This document shows positions 1-6,501 of a stretch of DNA of 15,058 nucleotides, one piece after another. Positions within the stretch are counted from its first letter, which is position 1, and every line of letters starts with the position of its first letter. Source of the stretch: an uncultured Burkholderiales bacterium (GTDB lineage Bacteria; Pseudomonadota; Gammaproteobacteria; Burkholderiales; Burkholderiaceae_F). Both the position numbers and the translations under genes were made by a program. The notes beneath the pieces are model-generated. The model had not been told where the DNA came from, did no database searches, and saw nothing but the letters and a program-made list of their open reading frames with translations. Location of the stretch: contig CAIQGU010000438.1 in assembly GCA_903871435.1 (NCBI GenBank), positions 1 through 15,058 on the forward strand, in the 5' to 3' direction.

Positions 1-56
1 CGGAGAGGGTGAGAATCTACAGCGACCCTCACCCGCAGAGCGGGAGAGGGTGAGAA
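1..56. repeat. REP-like GGGAGAGGG repeat, copy A
   Basis: The 14-mer GGAGAGGGTGAGAA occurs twice, at 2-15 and 43-56, 41 bp apart. Positions 26-36 and 40-50 form an 11-bp stem (CCCTCACCCGC / GCGGGAGAGGG) with one A-A mismatch and an AGA loop. The same arms recur at 3605-3627 and 5117-5140, so this is a dispersed intergenic repeat. It lies downstream of the MocR gene and continues off the left edge. Hairpins of this type are common between genes of GC-rich proteobacteria. A role in transcript 3'-end protection is inference. Confidence 0.7.
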
Positions 57-59
57 CGC

Positions 60-81
60 CGCTTCCCCTTTGCGGGAAGCG
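60..81 (-). terminator. Hairpin just after the mocR stop codon
   Basis: An 8-bp perfect stem (60-67 with 74-81, core GCTTCCC/GGGAAGC) with a 6-nt loop lies 5 bp beyond the stop of the minus-strand regulator gene. No run of T follows on the minus strand, so it is at best a weak intrinsic terminator or an mRNA 3'-end stabiliser. Confidence 0.35.
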
Positions 82-86
82 CAGGC

Positions 87-1580
87 TCATAGGGCTTTCT
101 TCAGCAGCTGCGCTAGCATGCGGCCGGAGCGGGCCACTTTTTCCGGGGCTGCATAGCCAAAGCCCACGACCAGCCCCCAGGCCGATGGCGTCCCGATGAA
201 ATAACGCGACAAGGCACTCACCCGCAGGCCATGCGCTGCGGCCGTCTCGGCCAGCCGCTGGTCGTCGAAGCCATCGGGCAGGCGGATCACCAGATGCAGC
301 CCGGCGCTTTGCGAGGAGATGGATGCCGAACCGCCCAACGCCGGCTGCAGCGCCTCGATGAGCAGCGCGCGCGTCTCGGAGTAGGCCTGGCGGACCCGGC
401 GGATGTGGGTTGCGAAGTAGCCGCGTTCCATGAACTCGGCAAGCGCGCCCTGCACGGTGAGCTGCCCGGGACGCTGCAGGTCGTACAGGGCGCTGCGGAA
501 GGGTTGCACCAGCGCCGCCGGCACGACCATGTAGCCGATCTTGATGCCGGGAAACAGCACTTTGGAAAAAGTGCCCAGGTAGACCACGCGCTGCTCGGTG
601 TCCAGGCCTTGCAGCGAGGCCAGGGGACGGCCGTTGTAGCGCAGTTCGCTGTCGTAATCGTCCTCGAGTATCCAGGCGCGCTCGCGCGTGGCCAGCTCCA
701 GCACCGCGCGGCGCCGTGCCAGGCTCATGGGAATGCCCGTGGGGTACTGGTTGGAGGGCGTGAGATAGAGCAGCTTCGGGCGGCTGGCGGCCGGCGCTGC
801 CGCCGGGTTCATGCCTTCCTGGTCCACCGGGATGGCTTCGAGCTTGAGATCGCAGGAATCGAATATGCAGCGCGCACCCCAATAACAGGGATCTTCCACC
901 CAAACCCGGTCGCCGGCATCGGCCAGCAGCTGCGCGCACAGGTCCAGCGAATGCTGCGTCCCCGCCGTGACGATGACCTGGTCAACTTCCACCCGCACGG
1001 CGCGCGACACCCTGACGTAGTCGGCGATGGCGTGGCGCAAGGGCAGGTAGCCGCCGTTGCTGGCGTAGTCGAGCAGCTCCGGCCGTGCCAGGCGAAGCTG
1101 GCGGCTTTGCAGGCGCTGCCACTGCTTGATGGGAAACAGCGTGAAGTCGCCATCACCCCCGCAAAGCGGTTGTATCTCAAACCGGCTGCCGCCCTGGAAA
1201 CTCGCCAGCCGCATGCCCCGTTGGGACAGGGGCAACGCATTGGTGGGCGCGGGCCGGCGTTCATGGTTGACCGGCACACTGCGACCGCCGCGCGGCCGCG
1301 GCGCTGCAGCTGCCTCCGCCACGAATGTTCCGCTGCCCGCGCGGGCACTGATGAACCCCTCTGCCAGCAGCCCCTCGAACGTGGACAGCACGGTATTGCG
1401 CGACAGCCCCAGTTCCCGCGCCAGCTCGCGCGTCGAGGGCAGCCGGGTCCCCGGCGGCAGCCGATGCCCCAGGATGGACTCGCGAATGGCCTGATAGAGC
1501 ACCCGATACCGCGGCAAGTCGCCATCGGCATCCGCAAACGCCGCCCGCAGCAGCTCGTAAGTAGGTGTGGCCTGTCGCAT
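87..1580 (-). CDS. MocR/PdxR-type transcriptional regulator (GntR HTH fused to aminotransferase domain)
   Basis: This is a 497-residue one-component regulator that binds DNA with a GntR-type winged helix and senses an amine or amino-acid ligand through a PLP-binding fold-type I aminotransferase domain. The winged helix spans about residues 24-90, with the typical LPSTRELARELGLSRNTV helix-turn-helix and GSGTF wing. A linker of about 45 residues follows, then the aminotransferase domain from about 135 to 497. Visible PLP motifs are TPSNQYPTG (274-282), EDDYDSE (306-312) and TFSK with the Schiff-base Lys340. The frame is open to 1838, but the extra 86 residues look non-coding. The ATG at 1578-1580 gives the usual family length, though I see no strong ribosome binding site. 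It diverges from a polyamine synthetase/aminotransferase pair, the usual arrangement for a MocR regulator and its target, so control of those genes (activation, perhaps with self-repression) is likely. The family is certain; the ligand is inferred from neighbours. Confidence 0.93.
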   Translation of the reverse strand: MRQATPTYELLRAAFADADGDLPRYRVLYQAIRESILGHRLPPGTRLPSTRELARELGLSRNTVLSTFEGLLAEGFISARAGSGTFVAEAAAAPRPRGGRSVPVNHERRPAPTNALPLSQRGMRLASFQGGSRFEIQPLCGGDGDFTLFPIKQWQRLQSRQLRLARPELLDYASNGGYLPLRHAIADYVRVSRAVRVEVDQVIVTAGTQHSLDLCAQLLADAGDRVWVEDPCYWGARCIFDSCDLKLEAIPVDQEGMNPAAAPAASRPKLLYLTPSNQYPTGIPMSLARRRAVLELATRERAWILEDDYDSELRYNGRPLASLQGLDTEQRVVYLGTFSKVLFPGIKIGYMVVPAALVQPFRSALYDLQRPGQLTVQGALAEFMERGYFATHIRRVRQAYSETRALLIEALQPALGGSASISSQSAGLHLVIRLPDGFDDQRLAETAAAHGLRVSALSRYFIGTPSAWGLVVGFGYAAPEKVARSGRMLAQLLKKAL

Positions 1581-1612
1581 CAGATTGGATCGAGGGGCGC
1601 AAGCCCGCCGAA

Positions 1613-1630
1613 GCTCCACCACGGTGGAGC
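1613..1630. promoter_or_regulatory. 18-bp near-perfect palindrome in the MocR leader region
   Basis: GCTCCACC-AC-GGTGGAGC has two perfect 8-bp arms around a 2-bp centre and lies 32 bp upstream of the regulator's start codon, in the mocR/synthetase divergent region. It could be an operator for a dimeric regulator. A hairpin loop of only 2 nt makes it less suited to RNA than to protein binding. MocR proteins often bind direct repeats, so another regulator is possible. Confidence 0.4.
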
Positions 1631-1661
1631 GAAGGAGGGGGAAACTGGTTCTATCGGGATA

Positions 1662-1689
1662 AGCATACTGGATCTGACGGCAATACCAA
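1662..1689 (-). promoter_or_regulatory. Possible sigma-70 promoter for the MocR gene
   Basis: Reading the minus strand, TTGGTA (1689-1684) and TATGCT (1667-1662) are separated by 16 bp, a fair match to -35 and -10 elements. Transcription would start near 1655 and include the palindrome at 1613-1630 in the leader. The call rests on hexamer resemblance only. Confidence 0.3.
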
Positions 1690-1870
1690 TTCCGGTTACA
1701 CTGAACCACCGCACGTGTGGGGTTAAACGCCACGCCTCTGTCGGTGCGCAGGCCACGAACTCGCGGCGGCACGACAGCAGCAAACCGGGATAGGCAGTTT
1801 CTGCTTCCGGGGCCAAAACCCACGCTGGCTGTTCCCACCAGGGAGCAGGGCCACGCGCCGGAGTTCCACC

Positions 1871-2047
1871 ATGTTGTCCGTTCGCTCCAAGAACTGCGCC
1901 TCGTACCTTCAGCAGACCCTCGCGCCCAGCCGGCTCGGGGACGCGGCTGTTGATGCCCGGCTACAGGAAACCGACGACCGCGTTACCGGTGCCCACGTGC
2001 GCCGCAATCGCGGTATGCGTCGAAGACGCCCCTGGCCTGGCGGCTAG
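1871..2047 (+). CDS. Candidate small ORF of 58 residues, unrecognised
   Basis: An ATG at 1871 is preceded by GGAG with a 7-nt gap (1864-1867), a spacing like that of the downstream synthetase gene. It reads 58 codons to a TAG at 2045-2047. The first 46 or so codons have about 80 percent G/C at the third position, coding-like for this genome; the arginine-rich tail (RRRRPWPGG) does not. I recognise no family. It may be a real short protein or leader peptide upstream of the polyamine genes, the decayed start of an older gene, or chance in GC-rich DNA. Confidence 0.2.
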   Translation: MLSVRSKNCASYLQQTLAPSRLGDAAVDARLQETDDRVTGAHVRRNRGMRRRRPWPGG

Positions 2048-2066
2048 CGTACTTTCATCCGTACGC
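2047..2066. promoter_or_regulatory. Inverted repeat GCGTAC-N8-GTACGC
   Basis: Perfect 6-bp arms flank an 8-bp spacer, centred about 133 bp upstream of the synthetase start codon. It could be an operator in the plus-strand promoter region. Arms this short can arise by chance in GC-rich DNA. Confidence 0.25.
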
Positions 2067-2141
2067 GCGGTAGCGCGGGCGCTGACCACCCGCGCAGTGC
2101 TGCCCCCCCCGATAGGCAAATCAGTGCAGAGCAAAGAAGCA

Positions 2142-2182
2142 GCGGCCGGCCGTCATGGCAATTCACGGCCGCCCGCCTGGAG
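2142..2182 (+). promoter_or_regulatory. Leader hairpin and ribosome binding site of the synthetase gene
   Basis: GCGGCCG (2142-2148) and CGGCCGC (2166-2172) form a perfect 7-bp inverted repeat with a 17-nt spacer, ending 6 bp before the ribosome binding site TGGAG (2178-2182). The binding site sits 7 nt before the ATG at 2190 and fixes that start rather than the out-of-frame ATG at 2183. The hairpin could affect translation, but the arms are also self-complementary GC-rich hexamers and may be incidental. Confidence 0.4.
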
Positions 2183-2189
2183 ATGAACC

Positions 2190-3572
2190 ATGAATACCCC
2201 CAATATTTCGCGCAGCAGCTTTACCGAGAAAGACCTGGAGCGCTGGCTCGACCAGAACCGCATCAGCGAGATCGAGTGCCTGGTGCCCGATCTGGCCGGC
2301 GTGGCCCGCGGCAAGATCCTGCCCCGCGAGAAGTTCACCGAGGACCGCGGCATGCGCATGCCCGAGGACATCCTCGCCATGACCATCAACGGCGACCGCC
2401 CGGGCTCCGACCCGGGCTATCGCGCGGTAATCGCCGCCATCGACCATGACCTCGTGCTGCGCCCCGACCCCACCACGGTTTGCGTGGTGCCCTGGGCGAG
2501 CGACCCTACCGCCCAGGTAATCCATGATGCCTTCCGCAGCGACGGCAGCCCGGCCGAGTTCACGCCGCGCTCGGTGCTGCGCCGCGTGATCCAGCAATAC
2601 ACCGACCGCGGCTGGGCGCCGGTGGTGGCGCCCGAGCTCGAGTTCTACCTTGTGGCCAAGAACGCCGATCCCAATATGCCGCTCACGCCGCCCATCGGCC
2701 GCAGCGGTCGTGCTGAGACCGTGCGCCGCGCCTACAGCATCGACGCGGTGAACGAGTTCGATCCGCTCTTCGAGGACGTCTACGACTACTGCAAGGCGAT
2801 GGAGCTGGACGTTGACACCCTCATCCACGAAGTGGGCGCGGGCCAGATGGAAATCAACTTCCTGCACGGCGACCCGTTGCAGCTCGCCGACCAGACCTTC
2901 TATTTCAAGCGCACCATGCGCGAGACGGCGCTGCGCCATGGCATGTACGCCACCTTCATGGCCAAGCCCATGGAAGGCGAGCCCGGCTCGGCCATGCACA
3001 TTCACCAGAGCCTGATCGACAAGGAAACCGGCCGCAACATCTTCTCCAATCCGGACGGCAGCCCCTCGAAGATTTTCAATCACTACCTTGCCGGCCTGCA
3101 GAAATACATGCCCGCGGGCATGGCGCTGGTGGCTCCCTACGTGAACTCGTACCGGCGCATCGTGCGCCACGGCGCGGCGCCCATCAACGTGCAATGGGGG
3201 CACGACAATCGCACGGTGGGGTTCCGAATCCCCGGCGCTACACCCGACAACCGCCGGGTGGAGAATCGCGTGATCGGCGCCGACGCCAATCCCTACCTGT
3301 CGATCGCCATCACCCTGGCCTGCGGCATGCTGGGCATCGAGGAGCAGCTCGAGCCCACGCCGGAGAGCGTGGGCAGCGCCTATGCCTTGGACTACGAACT
3401 GCCCCGCAGCCTGTCGGAGGCCATCACCGAGCTGCGCGACAGCAAGTCCCTGCATCGCGCGCTGGGCCAGGCATTCATCAATATCTACACCTCGGTCAAG
3501 GAACTCGAGTACGCCGAGTTCATGAAAGTGATCAGCCCCTGGGAGCGGGAGTACCTGCTGCTGCACGTTTGA
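2190..3572 (+). CDS. Glutamine synthetase family protein, probable gamma-glutamylpolyamine synthetase (PuuA/SpuB-like)
   Basis: A 460-residue glutamine synthetase-fold enzyme, probably cytoplasmic, that ligates glutamate to an amine such as putrescine using ATP. The N-terminal beta-grasp domain covers about residues 10-115 and the catalytic domain about 125-460. Metal and substrate residues are in place: PELEFY (148-153, Glu149 and Glu151), HEVGAGQMEINF (213-224, Glu214 and Glu221), MHIH (269-272, His270), NSYRR (319-323), WGHDNRTV (336-343) and RRVENR (355-360, Glu358). Length and motif wording follow PuuA of E. coli and SpuB/Pau proteins of Pseudomonas rather than the housekeeping enzyme. 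The tyrosine adenylylation motif of true GlnA is not conserved; DYELP stands at that place. The next gene, 112 bp downstream, is a SpuC-like aminotransferase, as in the spuBC pair, and a MocR regulator diverges upstream. The exact amine is not determined; ethanolamine or another monoamine is possible. Confidence 0.9.
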   Translation: MNTPNISRSSFTEKDLERWLDQNRISEIECLVPDLAGVARGKILPREKFTEDRGMRMPEDILAMTINGDRPGSDPGYRAVIAAIDHDLVLRPDPTTVCVVPWASDPTAQVIHDAFRSDGSPAEFTPRSVLRRVIQQYTDRGWAPVVAPELEFYLVAKNADPNMPLTPPIGRSGRAETVRRAYSIDAVNEFDPLFEDVYDYCKAMELDVDTLIHEVGAGQMEINFLHGDPLQLADQTFYFKRTMRETALRHGMYATFMAKPMEGEPGSAMHIHQSLIDKETGRNIFSNPDGSPSKIFNHYLAGLQKYMPAGMALVAPYVNSYRRIVRHGAAPINVQWGHDNRTVGFRIPGATPDNRRVENRVIGADANPYLSIAITLACGMLGIEEQLEPTPESVGSAYALDYELPRSLSEAITELRDSKSLHRALGQAFINIYTSVKELEYAEFMKVISPWEREYLLLHV

Positions 3573-3591
3573 GTGGATTTGGCCGCGCGCT

Positions 3592-3627
3592 CCCTCACCC
3601 CTGGCCCCTCTCCCGGAGGGAGAGGGG
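3592..3627. repeat. REP-like repeat, copy B, between synthetase and aminotransferase
   Basis: CCCTCACCCCTGG is followed by a perfect 10-bp stem, CCCCTCTCCC (3605-3614), loop GGA, GGGAGAGGGG (3618-3627). It shares its arms with the copies at 26-50 and 5117-5140. It sits inside the putative two-gene operon, where the mRNA hairpin could uncouple expression of the two genes or protect the upstream message. No T-run follows, so read-through is expected. Confidence 0.75.
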
Positions 3628-3670
3628 AAGTGGTCGGAGGTGTTCAGGGGCGTGCCAATTGACATGTGTT

Positions 3671-3677
3671 GGAAGGA
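3671..3677 (+). promoter_or_regulatory. Ribosome binding site deciding the aminotransferase start
   Basis: GGAAGGA lies 7 nt before the ATG at 3685. The frame is open from an ATG at 3640, but the extra 15 residues would cover this ribosome binding site and do not resemble the family's N-terminus, so 3685 is preferred. Confidence 0.6.
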
Positions 3678-3684
3678 TGGAAAC

Positions 3685-5085
3685 ATGAGCACCCTGGAAA
3701 CCGGCATCAACACGGCCTATGACACCGCCGCCCTGCAGCGCGAGGACAGCGGTCACTTCCTGCATCCGTTCACCGACCACAAGGCGCTGGCCGGCATGGG
3801 CGCCCGCGTCATGGTTCGTGGCGACGGCATCTACGTCTGGGACAGTGAGGGCAAAAAGATCCTCGATGGCATGTCGGGCCTGTGGTGCGTCAACGTGGGC
3901 TACGGCCGCAAGGAGCTGGCCGAGGCGGCCTACAAGCAGCTGTTGCAACTGCCGTTCTACAACAGCTTCTTCAACACCGCCAATGTGCCCGCAATCAAGC
4001 TCGCCACGGCCATCACCCAGGTCGCCCCCGAGGGCTTCCAGCACGTGTTCTACACGGGCTCAGGCTCGGAGGGCAACGACACGGTGGTGCGCATGGTGCG
4101 CCGCTACTGGGATATCGAAGGCCAGCCGCAGCGCAAGGTCATCATCAGCCGCCACAACGCCTACCACGGCAGCACCGTGGCAGGCGCCTCGCTGGGCGGC
4201 ATGCAGGGCATGCACGAGCAGGGCGACCTGCCCATTCCCAACATCGTGCACATCGATCAGCCCTACCACTTCGAGAACGGCCGCGACCTGCCGGCCGAAG
4301 AATACGGCCTGATCGCGGCACGCAAGCTGGAAGAAAAAATCCTCGAGCTCGGTCCCGAGCGCGTTGCGGCCTTCATCGGCGAGCCCGTACAGGGCGCCGG
4401 CGGCGTGATCATCCCGCCGTCCACCTATTGGCCGGAGATCCAGCGCATCGTCGACAAGTACGGCATTTTGTTGGTGTCCGATGAAGTGATTTGCGGGTTT
4501 GGCCGCCTGGGCCACTGGTTCGGCGCGCAGCGCATGGGCAGCCGGCCCGACCTCATCACGTTCGCCAAAGGTGTTACCTCAGGCTACATCCCCATGGGCG
4601 GCGTGCTGGTGGGCGGCCGCATCGCGCGCACGCTCATCGACAAGGGCGGCGATTTCAACCACGGCTTCACCTACAGCGGGCACCCGGTGGCCTGCGTGGT
4701 CGCGCTGGAAAACCTCGCCATCCTGCAGCGCGAGCGCCTGGTGGAGAAGGTGCGCGACGAGACGGGGCCCTACCTCAAGGAGAAGTTCGAGGCGCTGGCC
4801 GAGCACCCACTCGTGGGCCTGGCCGAGGCCTGCGGACTGGTTGCGGGCCTGGTACTCGTGAAAAACAAGAAACCCATCGAGACCTTTGATCCCAACCTGG
4901 GCGTGGGCATGGTGTGCCGCGGCCACATGTTCCGCAACGGCATGATCATGCGCGCCGTGGGCGATCGCATGATCATCGCGCCGCCACTGGTCATCACGCG
5001 CGGGCAGATCGACGAGATGATCGCGCTGATCCGCCACTGCCTGGACGAGACCTACAAGGACGTCAAGGCGCGCGGCTGGATCTAA
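3685..5085 (+). CDS. spuC: Class III PLP aminotransferase, polyamine (putrescine):pyruvate type
   Basis: A 466-residue cytoplasmic omega-aminotransferase expected to move the terminal amino group of putrescine or related diamines to pyruvate, giving 4-aminobutanal and alanine. Family motifs run in order: HPFTDHKALAGMGAR (27-41), GLWCVNVGYGR (65-75), the phosphate-binding GSGSEGND (125-132), YHGSTVAGASLGG (160-172), SDEVICGFGR with PLP-ring Asp266 (265-274), and ITFAKGVTSGYIPMGG with the Schiff-base Lys295 (291-306). The wording closely follows SpuC of Pseudomonas aeruginosa over its whole length, including the C-terminal RNGMIMRAVGDRMIIAPPLV. It lies 112 bp after the synthetase gene on the same strand, separated by a REP-like hairpin, and is followed by another such hairpin. 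Together the two genes offer a glutamylation route and a direct transamination route for polyamines. Beta-alanine or other amine specificity cannot be excluded from sequence alone. Confidence 0.93.
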   Translation: MSTLETGINTAYDTAALQREDSGHFLHPFTDHKALAGMGARVMVRGDGIYVWDSEGKKILDGMSGLWCVNVGYGRKELAEAAYKQLLQLPFYNSFFNTANVPAIKLATAITQVAPEGFQHVFYTGSGSEGNDTVVRMVRRYWDIEGQPQRKVIISRHNAYHGSTVAGASLGGMQGMHEQGDLPIPNIVHIDQPYHFENGRDLPAEEYGLIAARKLEEKILELGPERVAAFIGEPVQGAGGVIIPPSTYWPEIQRIVDKYGILLVSDEVICGFGRLGHWFGAQRMGSRPDLITFAKGVTSGYIPMGGVLVGGRIARTLIDKGGDFNHGFTYSGHPVACVVALENLAILQRERLVEKVRDETGPYLKEKFEALAEHPLVGLAEACGLVAGLVLVKNKKPIETFDPNLGVGMVCRGHMFRNGMIMRAVGDRMIIAPPLVITRGQIDEMIALIRHCLDETYKDVKARGWI

Positions 5086-5116
5086 GGCTGCTTACTGGGC
5101 AACTCGCCACCTGACT

Positions 5117-5152
5117 CCCTCTCCCGCGTGCGGGAGAGGGCAGGGGTGAGGG
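5117..5152. repeat. REP-like repeat, copy C, between convergent genes
   Basis: A perfect 11-bp stem, CCCTCTCCCGC (5117-5127) and GCGGGAGAGGG (5130-5140), has a 2-nt centre and is followed by CAGGGGTGAGGG (5141-5152). It is the most complete copy of the family seen at 26-50 and 3592-3627. It lies between the 3' ends of the aminotransferase (plus) and the hydrolase (minus), where a strong hairpin could limit converging transcripts, though no T-run is present. Confidence 0.75.
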
Positions 5153-5208
5153 CAGTTGCAAGCCGAACTCAGCGACCTGACAGCTACACCCTCCACAGCT
5201 TCCAGCCG

Positions 5209-6252
5209 TCAGAACGTGCCGGCATCGACATCCCGGATGAAGCCGATCAGGCCGTCCATATAGGTCTTCTGGTCGTCGTAAATCGCCATGTGCGTGCCCT
5301 TCGGGCAGTACAGGTAGCGCCCCTTCTTCACGGATTTGGCGATCTTTTCCATCTGCGCCGGCTCCATCGTGTCGTACCGCGCGCCGATGGCCAGGGTGGG
5401 CACGGTGATTTCGTGCAGGTCGGCCGTGCGGTCCCATTTTTCCAGCTTGCCGCTGGCACCCATCTCGCTGGGGCCCTGCATGGGTATGTAGATTTTCTTG
5501 TTGAGCTTGGCAAAGGCGCGCGTCACGGGGTCCGGCCACTGGTCCGGCGGCATGCGCAGGATGTGCTCGACATAGAAGTTGCTCATCAGCAGTTCTTCAT
5601 AGCGCGGATCGTCATATTTCTTTTGCGCTTCCAGGTCGAGGATCTCCTTGAGAACCTTCTGGTCCATCGCGGGCATCAGCACCTGTTTCGCGTAGCGGTT
5701 GTATTCGGGGATGCTCGCGACCATGTTGGAGATGATCAGGCCCTTGAGGTTCTGCTGGTACTTGAACGCGTATTCCAGCGCCAGTATTCCGCCCCACGAA
5801 TGGCCCAGCAGGTAAAAATTGTCGTGATTCAGGTGCAGCGCAACGCGCACCTGCTCCACTTCCTCGACAAACCGCGGCAGGTCCCACAGCGAGGGGTCGT
5901 CGGGCTGGTCGCTGTAGGCGGAACCCAACTGGTCGTAGTAGTAGTACTCGATGCCGGCGCCAGGGAAATAGCTGTCCAGTGCCTCGAAATATTCATGTGT
6001 CGCCGCCGGGCCGCCGTGCACCAGCAGCACCTTGATGCGCGGATTGTTACCCACCCGCTTGGTCCAGACGCGGAACTCCCCCTTGGGTGTCTTGATTTTC
6101 ACCAGCTTCACGCCGCCCGAGAGAACGTCGTCACGGCCCGCCGTATCGAAGTACGGTGCCGGCGTGCCCGGCGGCGTGGCAGCGGCAGCCCCTGCCTGGA
6201 GCAGCCATCCGGCAAGGGCAGCGGTGATCATGCGATGGGCGGTAACAGACAT
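5209..6252 (-). CDS. Exported alpha/beta hydrolase, proline iminopeptidase-like (peptidase family S33)
   Basis: A 347-residue serine hydrolase with an N-terminal Sec signal peptide: a short basic stretch, hydrophobic helix at about residues 8-25, and an Ala-rich cleavage site near 22-26. It is therefore likely periplasmic or secreted. The catalytic set is complete: oxyanion-hole HGGP (79-82), nucleophile elbow GHSWGG with Ser152, GARYDTMEP with Asp294, and GTHMAIYDD with His321. The cap region between about 160 and 270 resembles proline iminopeptidases and tricorn-interacting-factor F1 homologues. The ATG at 6252 is chosen because AGAGGTGG lies 6-8 nt upstream and the signal peptide then begins correctly; the frame stays open to 6345. 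It probably removes N-terminal proline from peptides, but S33 members include ester and amide hydrolases, so the substrate is open. It converges on the aminotransferase gene and diverges from recQ; no link to either is evident. Confidence 0.85.
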   Translation of the reverse strand: MSVTAHRMITAALAGWLLQAGAAAATPPGTPAPYFDTAGRDDVLSGGVKLVKIKTPKGEFRVWTKRVGNNPRIKVLLVHGGPAATHEYFEALDSYFPGAGIEYYYYDQLGSAYSDQPDDPSLWDLPRFVEEVEQVRVALHLNHDNFYLLGHSWGGILALEYAFKYQQNLKGLIISNMVASIPEYNRYAKQVLMPAMDQKVLKEILDLEAQKKYDDPRYEELLMSNFYVEHILRMPPDQWPDPVTRAFAKLNKKIYIPMQGPSEMGASGKLEKWDRTADLHEITVPTLAIGARYDTMEPAQMEKIAKSVKKGRYLYCPKGTHMAIYDDQKTYMDGLIGFIRDVDAGTF

Positions 6253-6340
6253 GGAGGTCCACCTCTTTTGTTGAGCGGCGCGATTCACCATGAACCGCAG
6301 CGGCGCCAGTCTAGCCAATCCGGCCGCCGCTGGGGCGGTC

Positions 6341-6358
6341 TGCAAATAGCGCTTTGCA
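6341..6358. promoter_or_regulatory. Inverted repeat TGCAAA-N6-TTTGCA between divergent hydrolase and recQ
   Basis: Perfect 6-bp arms flank TAGCGC in the 249-bp divergent space. It could be an operator acting on either gene. It is not a LexA box (no CTG-N10-CAG form). No other clear promoter elements are visible in the gap. Confidence 0.3.
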
Positions 6359-6501
6359 CGGCCGAGTCGCCGGCATTTCCTGCTCGTGCCGCCGGCGGCC
6401 TGCCCGTTGCCGCCGAAGTGCGCGACAATGCGCGGTCAAGCCTGAGACCTCCCCTGTTGGATACCCACCTGCTGCCCACGCTCGACCCCCCAAGCTCACC
6501 C

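Larger units (their letters stand above)
1581..2189. other. 609-bp divergent control region between mocR and the polyamine genes
   Basis: Apart from the palindrome, the possible mocR promoter and the weak small ORF listed separately, I see no convincing gene here. The plus-strand promoter of the synthetase gene should lie in this stretch, but I cannot point to clear -35/-10 or sigma-54 elements. The region is long for a simple divergent promoter, which leaves room for distal regulator sites. Confidence 0.5.

Noticed and set aside
1..56. CRISPR-like array at the left edge
   Set aside because: Only two copies of a 14-mer are visible, and the arms match REP-like hairpins elsewhere in the window.
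231..1793. A 520-codon plus-strand frame
   Set aside because: Antisense to the MocR gene, whose PLP and HTH motifs are unmistakable; composition is His/Gln/Arg-rich as in shadow frames.
2031..2050. Sigma-54 promoter before the synthetase gene
   Set aside because: TGGC and TAGC occur here but the GG-N10-GC spacing fails.
2163..3713. A 516-codon minus-strand frame opposite the synthetase
   Set aside because: Shadow of the glutamine synthetase family gene; no domain is recognisable.
6341..6358. LexA/SOS box before recQ
   Set aside because: The dyad lacks the CTG-N10-CAG form of proteobacterial LexA sites.
5128..6501. A 458-codon open frame running in frame into recQ, as if RecQ had a long N-terminal extension
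   Set aside because: It lies antisense to the intact hydrolase gene, has no known domain, and reflects third-position GC bias keeping the opposite frame open.
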